The translations under genes and the position numbers were made by a program. From a virus: DNA of 27,798 bases. This document shows positions 5,809 to 14,079 of this stretch, piece by piece. The notes beneath the pieces were generated by a model. That model was given only the letters and a program-made list of their open reading frames with translations, was not told the DNA's origin and searched no databases. Every line of letters begins with the position of its first letter. The first letter of the stretch is position 1. The stretch is taken from positions 1 to 27,798 of the IMG/VR virus record IMGVR_UViG_3300032177_000063. The stretch is one strand, 5' to 3'.

Positions 5809-8800
5809 ATGGGCATCGGACCTTTTACGACCTACGCGCCTCCCGGCGTTTACACCCGGACCGTCACCGAGCCGGTCGTCACCCAGCTCCTTGGAGGCCT
5901 TCGGGTCCCGGTGCTGATTGGGACGGCAAAGGAGACCCTGAGCCAGACGGACTACGAGCTCGTCAGGGGCTCAAGCTCCGTCGCCGACACGCCCGTCTTC
6001 GGGGAGGACGCCGCGGGCCGCGCTGTCGTGTCCGGTCCGAACAACGCCCCCGTGCTCGGCCCGTTCGACGGCGCCAGGACGAAGTTCAAGGTCCGCAACC
6101 TCCCGATCGTGGACGGTTCCGGGATCGGAAAGACGACCTACGACGCCACGAAGGTCTCGGCCACCGTCAACGGGCAGCAGTCCGTCGTCGCGTCCGTCGA
6201 CGGGGCGAACGGGATCGTCCAGCTCCTGATCCCGCCCCAGGCGGACGACGTCGTCACGATCAACTACTTCTTCCACCGCGGCGATACTCGGATCACCGAC
6301 GACGTCTCGTCCCAGGTCACGACGACCCCGGCCGTCCTCGTCGCTCCGCAGGCGGAGACGTACAGCGTCCTCGCCGGCGTGAACGACACCTTCGCCGTCA
6401 CGGTCGACGACGTCCTCCAGGTCTCGATCGCGCTGACGGTCGGCACCGGCCGCGCCGCCTCGGACGTCGCGAACGACATCAACGCTGCGGCCGTGACCGG
6501 CCTCAGCGCGTCCGTCCACGTCGACGCCGCGGGCCTGAACCACGTCCAGCTCCAGGCTCAGGGCAACATCCTCATCGGATCCGGGAACGCCAACGGCGTG
6601 TTCGGGTTCAATCCCGGGACGAGCACGGCCCGCAACGCGGCCTTCCGCGTCCTCAACGGCCCGGTCGTCGACGGCTCCAGCGGCGGCATCACCACGACGG
6701 ATCCTTCCAGGGTCGTCGTGATCGTCAACGGCGTCCAGGTCCTTGCGAAGACCCTCGACGGCGCCAACTCGATGGTCACCCTTCCGTTTGCGCCGAAGCC
6801 CGGCTCGACGGTCGCCATCACGTACTACTTCAACACGTGGCAGGACACGTTCGACTACCTGCCGAACAGCAACATCGTCAACGTCGGGAACGTGGGCATC
6901 GCGCCCAACCGCCGCGACTACCTCAACGGACCCGACTTCGTCGTCATCAACCAGGGCGAGCAGTCGATCATCCAGTGGGGAACGGCCTTCCTGGTGACCG
7001 CGGGCGAGAAGACGGGCCTCACCACCTTCGACTCCACCCAGATCACCGGCCTCCTCGTCGACAACCGGATCTACGGCGTCCCCTGCGCGAGGTTCACGGA
7101 TCCGCTCACCGCGACCGTCTCCGAGACGAAGTTCGTGACGCCGCTCTCGCCGACGACCGGCAACGGCAGGGATACGCCCCTCGGCGTCTCCCTCTACCAG
7201 ACGATCACGAACGGAAGGATCGACCTTCCGACGAACCGCCCGGACCTCGTCACCGTCCACGTCGGCAAGACGTGGCGCGACGCCGCGGCCCGTCCGTCGG
7301 TCGTCGTCCTCGAGGCCGACTCGGCGACGAACACCTTCGTCCTCCGCGATCCGGTCCCCGCCGACTATCAGGCGTTCGCCACCTTCTGGTACAACCGGAT
7401 CTCGGACAGCGCCTTCACCTTCAGCGTCGTGACCTCCGGCCCCTCGGGCGTCGGACAGTACACGATCGAGTCGAGCGCGACGGGGGCCAACCTCTTCGGA
7501 GCCAAGTACGGGACGAAGTCCGGTCTCTCCCAGACGGTCCAGTGGCCGTCCGGCGTCGAGTACCTCCCCGACGCGTTCCACACCGGCTCCGGGACCCCCG
7601 TCTCCGAGACCGTGACCGTCCTCTTCAGCAACTCGCTGAACCCGGCGTCCCACGCCTCGTTCTCGAACGCCCAGCAAGAGCCGTACGACATCTACTCCGC
7701 CAGCAGCATCTTCGGCGGCGTCGTGGTCGACGGGACTCCCGCGGTGTCCCCGAACCTCGCGACGGCGTACAAGGCCGTCCTCGTCGGGAACCCCGTCACC
7801 AACCCGGTCGCCCCGCTGGCGACCGACCGGATCGTCCTGGTGATCGACGGCGTGACGCTCGGCCCGATCGACGTTTCGCTGTCGCTCTCGGTGGCCGCGG
7901 CCGCGGCGGCGATCAACGCTTTCGTCGACCTCGACGCTCAGGTCCATGCGGACGGGTCCCCGACGTTCCTCTCGACCGCGCCGAACGCCCTCGCCTCCGC
8001 GACCTCGTACGGGACGCAGGCCCTCCTGCAGGTCAAGGGCAGGAACGTCCAGTCGTTCACGAACGGCCTGACCTCGAGCGTCCTCGTCCTCGTCCCGACC
8101 TCCGGCGGCCAGACGGACGGCTCCCCGAAGTTCGGGCTCGCCCCGAACATGTCGGCGGCCGGCTCCTACAGCGCGATGAACCAGCCGGCGACCCTCGTCG
8201 GAACCAAGGTCGCTCCGTACAACATCACGTCCGGCCTGAACAACAACTTCCAGATGAGCGTGGACGGCCTGGACTTCGGCGTCACGCTGCCGTCCGGCGC
8301 GGCCACCACCCTGGAGGACGTCGTCACCGCCATCAACGACGGCTACCTCGCGGTCGCCCCCGCGGCGGACGTCGCCACGTACACGGCCGACCTCGTCGCC
8401 CTGGCGAACAACCTGAAGGCGACCTTCAACTCCCACATCCCGTCGGTCACGTACCACCTCATCGCAGACGCGGTGAACCCGGTCGTGTCGCCGAACGCGA
8501 CGGACCTCGTCACCAGCATCACGCTGATCAACGAGTTCCGCACGAACTACAACGCCCACCTTTCCCAGGCCGGCGTCCATCAGCTGAGCGACACCGTCAA
8601 TCCGACGGCCCTCCCGGCCTGTACGGACCTCCCGACCGCGATCCTGCTCGCCCACGACCTGAAGGAGAAGTACAACTTCCACCTCCTTCAGAAGGGCGTC
8701 CACGGGTTCGACGACACCGTCAACGCCGAGACGGTCGCCATCGCCGTCGACCAGCTGACGGAGGAGGCCCTCCTCACGGACCTCAAGGCCAAGATCAACG

Positions 8801-10905
8801 CTCACTACCTCCAGTCGGGCGTCCACAAGGTGAACGACGTCACGGACACGATCCTCGGGATCACGGTCCCGGACGGCCCCGGCGGCCCGTACACGAACTT
8901 CGCGGCCCTCGCCAACGAGATCAAGGCGAAGCTCAACGTCCACCTCGCGTCCACGGCGTACCACGCCGTGGCGGACACGACGAACGTCATCGTCGCCCCG
9001 AACGCGACCACGGTCGGGCCCGCGGGGCTCGCGTCGGTCATCGCCCTGGCGAACGCCATCGGCTACGCGACGACGTTCGGCTCGTACAACGCCCACCGGA
9101 CCCAGCTCCAGGGCATCTACCACGTCCACGGGACGAACGACCTCGTCGACGCGGCCACGGCCACGCTCTCCGAGCTCGTCGCCCACACGGGCACGGGCTC
9201 CATTGCCGGCCAGCTGTGGCTCTCCTCGAGGGTCAACTCTCAGATCTCCAACGTCGGGATCAAGAGCACCGGGACCGCCAACGACGTCCTCGGCTTCGTC
9301 GGAGGGGCGCTCGCCCAGCGCCTTCAGCCCACGGCGAAGGCCATCGCCAGCGCCCTGAACGCGAACGTCGCCTTCGGCGCCCTCGCCGTGGCGTACGGGC
9401 TCCCCGTCCCGGGCCTCGGGAACTACCTCGAGATCAACTCGAGGTCGACCGGGTCCACCTCGACGATCGCCTTCACCTCGGTCGCAGGCACTGCCTTCGT
9501 CACGGACACCGGCCTCGGGATCGTCCCGGGTTCGAGCTCCGCGGTCGGCGAGAACGCCCAGGCCGGGTACACGGTCTCCAGCTCGGCCGGCCTCGCAGGC
9601 TCCCACGGGACCGGGTTCCCGGGCCAGACCTACACGGACGCGACCACGGGCCTCCGCTTCACGGTCCTCCCGGCCACCGCCGGGGACTACGACAACGGCG
9701 GCAGCTTCAAGCTCGCCGTCGGCCAGACCTTCACCTGCGACGGGACGATCCCCCTCAGGTGCATCGGCGGCGTCGAGACGACCGTGTTCAACACGAACAA
9801 CATGAACCCCGGGACCGCGGCGGTCCTCACGACGTACCCGAGGTCCGGGACGCACCCGAAGATCGGCGACGTCTACTACGTCTCGTACGACTACGCGAAG
9901 ACGGACCTCGCGACCGGCCTCTACCGGGACAACAAGAAGATCCAGCAGTCCTTCGGGCCTCCGACCCCGGACAATCCGCTCTCGCTCGGCGCGCGCTTCG
10001 CGCTCCTGAACGGCGCGGTCCTCCTCGGGCTGAAGCAGGTCCAGAGGGCCCCGGGCTCCTCGCAGGCGACCCTCCAGTCCTACGTGGCGGCCATCGACGA
10101 GCAGCAGAAGCCGATCAGCGGCTCGGTCAAGCCGGACGTCATCACGCCCCTGGCCACCGACCCGCAGATCTTCTCGTACCTCAACCAGCACTGCGTCTTC
10201 ATGAGCAGCCCGAGGCAGGAGGGCGAGCGCACCGGCATCGTCGGCGTCGCGGTCGGCACGTCGCCGCTCGGGGTCCAGGCCATCGCCCGGGGCCTCTCGT
10301 CCGAGCTCATGATCGTCACGTACCCCGACTCGTTCGTCATCACCCTGACGGACGACCAGGGGAACTCGTTCGACCAGCTCGTGGACGGCTCGTACGCCGC
10401 CGCGGCCCTGGCCGGCTCCACCTGCAACCCGTCGGTGGACGTCGCGACGCCCATCACGCGCAGGTCCCTCATCGGGTTCAAGAACCTCGGCAGGCTCCTC
10501 GATCCGACCGACGCGAACGCCACGGCGGTCTCCGGAGTCACGGTCGTCGAGCAGGTGGACACCGGCCTCCGGATCCGCCACGGCCTGACGACCCGGACCG
10601 ACACCGTCATCACCAGGACCCCGTCCGTCACGCTGACGATCCAGTTCGTCCAGCAGACCATCCGCAAGGTCCTCGACCCGTACATCGGCCAGAAGTTCAC
10701 CGGGGCCATCATCAAGTCCGTCGAGACCCAGCTGACCGGCGCGTTCGGCAACCTCATCGACCAGCAGATCGTGGCGAAGGTCGCCGGGCTCGCGGTCTTC
10801 ACCGACGCGAACGACCCGACGATCCTCCGCGCGGAGGCCATCTACGTCCCGGTCTTCCCGCTCGAGTACATTGTGGCTACGATGCAGGTTCGCATCAGAC
10901 TTTGA
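5809..10905 (+). CDS. Tail sheath protein, greatly expanded
   Basis: 1698 aa. The N-terminus has the sheath signature (YAPPGVYTRTVTEP, residues 9-22, then LRVPVLIGTAKET), and the C-terminal ~200 residues look like the conserved sheath core (DTGLRIRHGLTT, QQTIRKVLDPYIG). Sheath subunits polymerise around the tail tube and contract to drive injection. Usual sheaths are about 400-700 aa, so roughly 1000 residues are inserted domains. Two related beta domains lie at 93-154 and 279-341 (VDG...VNG...VDGAN...INYFF). Three segments with a D-G...IN motif lie near 193-228, 673-706 and 811-846. Six tandem helical repeats of ~42 aa span about 862-1116, with N-x-H, (V/Y)H and D-x-x-N landmarks. The inserts probably decorate the tail surface. 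The strong Shine-Dalgarno suits a major structural protein. Confidence 0.93.
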   Translation: MGIGPFTTYAPPGVYTRTVTEPVVTQLLGGLRVPVLIGTAKETLSQTDYELVRGSSSVADTPVFGEDAAGRAVVSGPNNAPVLGPFDGARTKFKVRNLPIVDGSGIGKTTYDATKVSATVNGQQSVVASVDGANGIVQLLIPPQADDVVTINYFFHRGDTRITDDVSSQVTTTPAVLVAPQAETYSVLAGVNDTFAVTVDDVLQVSIALTVGTGRAASDVANDINAAAVTGLSASVHVDAAGLNHVQLQAQGNILIGSGNANGVFGFNPGTSTARNAAFRVLNGPVVDGSSGGITTTDPSRVVVIVNGVQVLAKTLDGANSMVTLPFAPKPGSTVAITYYFNTWQDTFDYLPNSNIVNVGNVGIAPNRRDYLNGPDFVVINQGEQSIIQWGTAFLVTAGEKTGLTTFDSTQITGLLVDNRIYGVPCARFTDPLTATVSETKFVTPLSPTTGNGRDTPLGVSLYQTITNGRIDLPTNRPDLVTVHVGKTWRDAAARPSVVVLEADSATNTFVLRDPVPADYQAFATFWYNRISDSAFTFSVVTSGPSGVGQYTIESSATGANLFGAKYGTKSGLSQTVQWPSGVEYLPDAFHTGSGTPVSETVTVLFSNSLNPASHASFSNAQQEPYDIYSASSIFGGVVVDGTPAVSPNLATAYKAVLVGNPVTNPVAPLATDRIVLVIDGVTLGPIDVSLSLSVAAAAAAINAFVDLDAQVHADGSPTFLSTAPNALASATSYGTQALLQVKGRNVQSFTNGLTSSVLVLVPTSGGQTDGSPKFGLAPNMSAAGSYSAMNQPATLVGTKVAPYNITSGLNNNFQMSVDGLDFGVTLPSGAATTLEDVVTAINDGYLAVAPAADVATYTADLVALANNLKATFNSHIPSVTYHLIADAVNPVVSPNATDLVTSITLINEFRTNYNAHLSQAGVHQLSDTVNPTALPACTDLPTAILLAHDLKEKYNFHLLQKGVHGFDDTVNAETVAIAVDQLTEEALLTDLKAKINAHYLQSGVHKVNDVTDTILGITVPDGPGGPYTNFAALANEIKAKLNVHLASTAYHAVADTTNVIVAPNATTVGPAGLASVIALANAIGYATTFGSYNAHRTQLQGIYHVHGTNDLVDAATATLSELVAHTGTGSIAGQLWLSSRVNSQISNVGIKSTGTANDVLGFVGGALAQRLQPTAKAIASALNANVAFGALAVAYGLPVPGLGNYLEINSRSTGSTSTIAFTSVAGTAFVTDTGLGIVPGSSSAVGENAQAGYTVSSSAGLAGSHGTGFPGQTYTDATTGLRFTVLPATAGDYDNGGSFKLAVGQTFTCDGTIPLRCIGGVETTVFNTNNMNPGTAAVLTTYPRSGTHPKIGDVYYVSYDYAKTDLATGLYRDNKKIQQSFGPPTPDNPLSLGARFALLNGAVLLGLKQVQRAPGSSQATLQSYVAAIDEQQKPISGSVKPDVITPLATDPQIFSYLNQHCVFMSSPRQEGERTGIVGVAVGTSPLGVQAIARGLSSELMIVTYPDSFVITLTDDQGNSFDQLVDGSYAAAALAGSTCNPSVDVATPITRRSLIGFKNLGRLLDPTDANATAVSGVTVVEQVDTGLRIRHGLTTRTDTVITRTPSVTLTIQFVQQTIRKVLDPYIGQKFTGAIIKSVETQLTGAFGNLIDQQIVAKVAGLAVFTDANDPTILRAEAIYVPVFPLEYIVATMQVRIRL
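8392..9156 (+). repeat. Six diverged ~42-aa repeats inside the sheath
   Basis: Repeat starts are near residues LVALAN, LVTSIT, LPTAIL, LTEEAL, FAALAN and LASVIA. Each has a helix ending LK...(N/Y)N.H, then (V/Y)H...D..N. DNA identity between units is low, so this is an old protein-level repeat, not recent slippage. Confidence 0.8.
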
Positions 10906-10913
10906 GACCGATT

Positions 10914-10949
10914 TGAGATTGCCGGGCTGAAAGGCCTGTGCTAATCTCA
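10914..10949 (+). promoter_or_regulatory. 7-bp inverted repeat spanning the GIY-YIG gene promoter
   Basis: TGAGATT (10914-10920) and AATCTCA (10943-10949) are exact inverted copies. The arms overlap the -35 and -10 boxes respectively, so this could be an operator or an mRNA hairpin. Confidence 0.5.
10919..10947 (+). promoter_or_regulatory. Promoter of the GIY-YIG gene (leaderless type)
   Basis: TTGCCG (10919-10924), a 17-bp spacer and TAATCT (10942-10947) with a TGC extension give a good sigma-70-type promoter. Transcription would start at or next to ATG 10954, six bases after the -10 box. No Shine-Dalgarno is present. Confidence 0.6.
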
Positions 10950-10953
10950 GATC

Positions 10954-11877
10954 ATGAGTTCAGTCAACAAATCGGGTGAGGCCGCGGAGAGATCTGCGGC
11001 CTCAGTCGTATTCACCATCTACTGTCATATCCACACCGAATCCGGGCGTCGTTACGTCGGACAGACGAAGAAGACGATGCTGAAGCGCTGGAACCAGCAC
11101 GTCTACACCGCAAACGGAAAGATGAAAGGATGGTCACACTTTGCGAACGCCATTCGCGTTTACGGTAAAGACGCATTCTCGCACGAGGTTCTCGAGGTTT
11201 GCCATGACCTCGATTCCGCGAACGAGGCGGAGAAGCGATGGGTAGCCCATTTCGACACGACGAACCCGGAGAAGGGCTTCAACTTCAAGTCTGGTGGTGA
11301 TCACCAGCCGCACCCCGTTCGCAATCCGTGGGACCGCCCCGGCTTCCGTGAGAAGCACCCGGTCACCATCGGGGCCTGCCACACGCCGGAGGCTCGCGCC
11401 AGGTCCAAGGCCGCGCTCAACACTCCGGAGTCCAGGGCCAGGCGATCGGCCGCCGCGAAGTCCGTGATGGCCGACCCCGCCGTCCAAGAGAGGCGCCGGG
11501 CGTTTCAGGACGACCCGGCCTACCGGGAGCGCATCGCCGAGTCTCTCAGGGCCTCCCTCAGCGATCCTGACGCCAGGGCCCGTCAGTCCGAGGCCGCCCG
11601 TCTCGCGAACGCCCGCCCCGAAGTGAAGGAGAGGATCTCCGCCGCGGCGAAGGAGGCTTTCTCCGACCCCGAAGTGAAGGCCAGGCACTCGGCCGCCGTC
11701 CGCGAGGCCCAGAGCCGCCCGGAGCTCCTCGAGAGGCGCCGCGTCTACCGGGCGAGCCCTGAGACCAGGGCGAAGATCTCCGCCGCGTCCACGGGCAGGA
11801 AGCACTCGCCCGAGGCGGTCGCCCGGATGAAGGACCTCTACTGGTCGCGCATCGTCTCGGCCGTCCTCGCAGCCTAG
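10954..11877 (+). CDS. GIY-YIG homing endonuclease with helical repeat tail
   Basis: 307 aa. The N-terminal ~100 residues carry a GIY-YIG nuclease domain: FTIYCHIHTESGRRYVGQT (the GIY/YIG strands as IYC and YVG), the downstream KKTMLKRWNQH helix with its conserved Arg, and EAEKRWVAHF with the catalytic-type Glu. From about residue 144 to the end are some ten short units of the form (D/S/T)PE.R.R.S.A, like the DNA-binding NUMOD3-type repeats of SegA-like phage homing enzymes. The nuclease part is clearly less GC-rich than the repeat tail, suggesting a composite origin. It stands directly after the sheath stop, under its own promoter. Start ATG 10954 matches the leaderless promoter. Expected role: DNA cleavage at a site in related phages lacking the gene. 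Confidence 0.9.
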   Translation: MSSVNKSGEAAERSAASVVFTIYCHIHTESGRRYVGQTKKTMLKRWNQHVYTANGKMKGWSHFANAIRVYGKDAFSHEVLEVCHDLDSANEAEKRWVAHFDTTNPEKGFNFKSGGDHQPHPVRNPWDRPGFREKHPVTIGACHTPEARARSKAALNTPESRARRSAAAKSVMADPAVQERRRAFQDDPAYRERIAESLRASLSDPDARARQSEAARLANARPEVKERISAAAKEAFSDPEVKARHSAAVREAQSRPELLERRRVYRASPETRAKISAASTGRKHSPEAVARMKDLYWSRIVSAVLAA

Positions 11878-11880
11878 GTG

Positions 11881-11886
11881 TACCCT
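11881..11886 (+). promoter_or_regulatory. -10 box TACCCT, leaderless type
   Basis: TACCCT is followed by five bases and then ATG 11892, which lacks a Shine-Dalgarno. This is the same geometry as at 10942, 12069, 12591 and 18156. Confidence 0.4.
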
Positions 11887-11891
11887 CCGGC

Positions 11892-12071
11892 ATGGGAAGC
11901 ATCATGTCGGCGATCAGGGACGACATCGAGGACTACGAGGCGCTGTGCAGGCGCTACGGCGAGGAAGTCCGTTACTCGCACGGGAGCGCCGACTGCTACG
12001 GGAAGCACGCGGACTCGCTCAAGGAGCGCGCCCGCAGGGACGAGCCGGCCCGCGAGGTTACGGAGTCGTAG
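11892..12071 (+). CDS. 59-aa charged hypothetical protein
   Basis: A short frame starts MGSIMSAIRDDIEDYEAL and ends AREVTES, with stop TAG at 12069-12071. It is almost entirely helical and charged, with one Cys pair distant in sequence and no membrane segment. Codon use matches the surrounding phage genes, and it fills the gap between the GIY-YIG gene and the next gene, so I think it is real. There is no Shine-Dalgarno; the TANNNT box five bases upstream suggests leaderless translation. An internal ATG five codons in is an alternative start. Function unknown. Confidence 0.6.
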   Translation: MGSIMSAIRDDIEDYEALCRRYGEEVRYSHGSADCYGKHADSLKERARRDEPAREVTES

Positions 12072-12074
12072 GGT
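12069..12074 (+). promoter_or_regulatory. -10 box TAGGGT, leaderless type
   Basis: TAGGGT (including the stop codon of the previous gene) lies exactly six bases before ATG 12081. Confidence 0.4.
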
Positions 12075-12080
12075 TCCGTC

Positions 12081-12572
12081 ATGCCATTTCCTCAGGTAGG
12101 TGACGTCTGGAGGCGGTCCTCCCCGCCCGGGGCCGACGACCTGGAGCATTCCCTCCAGGACCCGCGATTCCTGAAGTTCTGCCAGCCCGGCGCCATCCTC
12201 AGCGTGACCGGGGTCTGGAAGTCGAGCCCCTCGGACCGGGCCGTCTGGGTCGACGCCCTGTGCGGCGGCGACACCGTCGTCTTCCAGAGAGAAGCCTTCG
12301 TCCGCGCCTACGGGATGGCCGTCCCGTCGAAGGCCCCGTCTTCCTCCGTCGTCCACGACGTTCGGAACTGGTCTCCGGGGGAGATGCTGGACGACATTCC
12401 GCTTCTGAAGTGCCCCTCTTGCGGCAAGACGGCCTTCGACATCGGGCCGCCTTTGGACTATCTTGGCCGCGCCGGAACCGGCAGGACGTATGTTCATGTC
12501 GTGTCCGGCCTTACCGATCGGAGCGGGACGCCGATCGTTTCGTGCGAGGGAATGACGGCCGTCAAGCCGTAA
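12081..12572 (+). CDS. Hypothetical protein with barrel-like N-terminus and CxxC
   Basis: 163 aa. The N-terminal half opens FPQVGDVWRR, and later AVWVDALCGGDTVVFQREAFVRAYG alternates like a small SH3-like barrel; the same V-G-x-x-W opening occurs in the product at 14080. The second half has a single CPSCG pair (C111, C114) and a beta-type end (RTYVHVVSGLTDRSGTPIV). One CxxC alone is half of a zinc site; partners may come from other Cys/His or a dimer. No family named. Start ATG 12081 has no Shine-Dalgarno but has a TANNNT box six bases upstream. Confidence 0.72.
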   Translation: MPFPQVGDVWRRSSPPGADDLEHSLQDPRFLKFCQPGAILSVTGVWKSSPSDRAVWVDALCGGDTVVFQREAFVRAYGMAVPSKAPSSSVVHDVRNWSPGEMLDDIPLLKCPSCGKTAFDIGPPLDYLGRAGTGRTYVHVVSGLTDRSGTPIVSCEGMTAVKP

Positions 12573-12584
12573 GTCCTGTCCCGC

Positions 12585-12600
12585 CCGGCGTAAGCTGTCA
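12585..12600 (+). promoter_or_regulatory. Promoter-like element CCGGCGTAAGCTG, first copy
   Basis: CCGGCGTAAGCTG (12585-12597) is identical to 14051-14063. It contains TAAGCT (12591-12596) five bases before GTG 12602, which has no Shine-Dalgarno. A leaderless promoter is the best reading. Confidence 0.5.
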
Positions 12601-12601
12601 C

Positions 12602-14038
12602 GTGCCCGGACTTGAAGCCAGACGCTGGATCATCGCGTACGCCGCCACGGTGCTCGCCCAGTCCGAGCTGCCGATGACCCTGGACGAGATCTTCCCCGCG
12701 TACGGCGGCCCGCGCGGGCCCCGGACGATCGGGAGGAAGCTCCAGAGGTCCGTCGTGGACGCGATGATGAAGAAGGGCTACGTCTCGTCGCGCCGGATCT
12801 GCGGCGTGGAGATGTACGAGAAATCGAACTCCGGCGGTCTGTGGAGCGTGGCGATTCTCGAGGACGAGATCGGGGAGGTCGCGGACACCTTCGGAACAAG
12901 CGAGGCCGAGATGAGGAACAGAAGGTACGCCGCCAAGGAGGCCGAGAGGAAGGGCAAGATGGACGTCTCGGTCGGGGTGCTGAAGAAGCTCCTGTCCGTC
13001 CCGGAGCCCCAGTCGAGATCCTCCCTGTTCAAGGCCAGGCGGGGCGACAAGTTCGAGGAGAGGGCCGCATGGACCCCCACGTGGCAGGTTCCGCTCATGG
13101 ACGCGCTCGTGAAGGTCGGCGCCGTGCGGGCCTCCGGGAGCCCCGTCGTGTACGAGGCGGCCGACAGAGAGCTCCTCCGGAGAATCTACGAGTGGAAGGA
13201 GAAGGGCCCCAACTGCCTCATGACGCTCCTCTTCCCTGACTCCCCGTGCGACATGGACCACGCCCTCCCGGAGTCGGCCCCCCTGGACACCCCCGAGGTC
13301 CAGCTCGAGATAGAGCCCGTCCGGGACCCGGAGCCCGACGGCGATCCTGAGAGCGCGGAGGCCGAGGCCGAGGCTCCGCCGGATCAGACCCCCGCCTCCG
13401 CCCCGGAGGCCGGCGCCCAGTCCGCGGTCCTCTCCGTCCTGGACTCCATCACCGGGATGCTGGGCGCGCAGGCAAAGTCGCACTCCATGGTCCTCAGCAC
13501 GCTCCTCGAACTGGCCAAGACCGTCAAGGGCCTGTCGGACATCGTGGACGAGCTCAAGGACGGGGTCGCCTCCGCCGAGGAGGCCGCCATAGAGATGCAG
13601 AGGAAGCACGAGGCGGCCGGGCTCGAGACTTCCGCCCTTGGCCACCAGCTGAACTCCGTAAGGAAGAGGCTCGCGGATCTGGACAAGTCTGCCTCGGCCG
13701 AGGCCCTGGCCTCGTCGTCCAGGCATGACTTCGTGAAGAAGGCCGTGTCGGAGCTCGCGGCCGCGATAGCGTCCTCGCACCACCAGCCCTCCCGTCCTGA
13801 CACGCCCGTCCTCGAGGCCATTGCGTCGCTCCGCACCGAGGTTGCCTCCCGGACGGCCCGTCCTCGCACCAGTGCTGCCCTCCTCAAGCGGCTCTCCGAC
13901 ACCGCGGACGACCTTGGCGCCCTCAGGGACCTGGCGCTCGACTCCATGAAGCCGGCCGTCGAGGCGGATCCCGTCAGCGTTGGCGTCCATCGCGGCATCC
14001 ACCTGGACCGTTTCCCTCCCCGGGGTGATCCTGCGTAA
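12602..14038 (+). CDS. DNA-binding-like/coiled-coil protein A (paralogue of 15434-16351)
   Basis: 478 aa from GTG 12602. The frame is open further upstream but overlaps the preceding gene, and the promoter-like element fixes this start. The N-terminal ~210 residues look like two winged-helix-like units (RSVVDAMMKKGYV...; PLMDALVKVGAV...VVYEAADRELLRRI, residues 164-212). An acidic Pro/Glu linker follows (about 225-275). The rest is long helices of coiled-coil type (SVLDSITGMLGAQAK, KGLSDIVDELKDGVASAEEAAIEMQRK) plus a Ser/Ala-rich end. The second winged unit aligns with residues 72-122 of the protein at 15434. DNA binding is inferred from shape only. A scaffold or tail-fibre-like role is equally open. 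Confidence 0.72.
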   Translation: MPGLEARRWIIAYAATVLAQSELPMTLDEIFPAYGGPRGPRTIGRKLQRSVVDAMMKKGYVSSRRICGVEMYEKSNSGGLWSVAILEDEIGEVADTFGTSEAEMRNRRYAAKEAERKGKMDVSVGVLKKLLSVPEPQSRSSLFKARRGDKFEERAAWTPTWQVPLMDALVKVGAVRASGSPVVYEAADRELLRRIYEWKEKGPNCLMTLLFPDSPCDMDHALPESAPLDTPEVQLEIEPVRDPEPDGDPESAEAEAEAPPDQTPASAPEAGAQSAVLSVLDSITGMLGAQAKSHSMVLSTLLELAKTVKGLSDIVDELKDGVASAEEAAIEMQRKHEAAGLETSALGHQLNSVRKRLADLDKSASAEALASSSRHDFVKKAVSELAAAIASSHHQPSRPDTPVLEAIASLRTEVASRTARPRTSAALLKRLSDTADDLGALRDLALDSMKPAVEADPVSVGVHRGIHLDRFPPRGDPA

Positions 14039-14050
14039 ATTGGATCGTGT

Positions 14051-14063
14051 CCGGCGTAAGCTG
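14051..14063 (+). promoter_or_regulatory. Promoter-like element CCGGCGTAAGCTG, second copy
   Basis: An exact 13-bp match to 12585-12597. TAAGCT at 14057-14062 would start transcription near 14069, giving a very short leader that begins around the Shine-Dalgarno. Confidence 0.5.
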
Positions 14064-14078
14064 CTGTCAGGAGACAGC
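14063..14078 (+). promoter_or_regulatory. Hairpin presenting the Shine-Dalgarno in its loop
   Basis: GCTGTC-AGGA-GACAGC is a perfect 6-bp stem with an AGGA loop. The loop plus the first stem base make the AGGAG (14069-14073) used by ATG 14080. This may control access of ribosomes. Confidence 0.55.
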
Positions 14079-14079
14079 C

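Noticed and set aside
5971-10581. A 1536-codon open frame on the minus strand opposite the sheath gene
   Set aside because: It mirrors the strong GC-rich codon bias of the + strand gene. Its product is an Arg/Asp/Val-rich mix with no domain, and the sheath frame is clearly real.
6837-10916. A 1359-codon open frame on the + strand in another frame of the sheath gene
   Set aside because: An Arg/Pro/His-rich shadow produced by codon bias, with no start signals or motifs.
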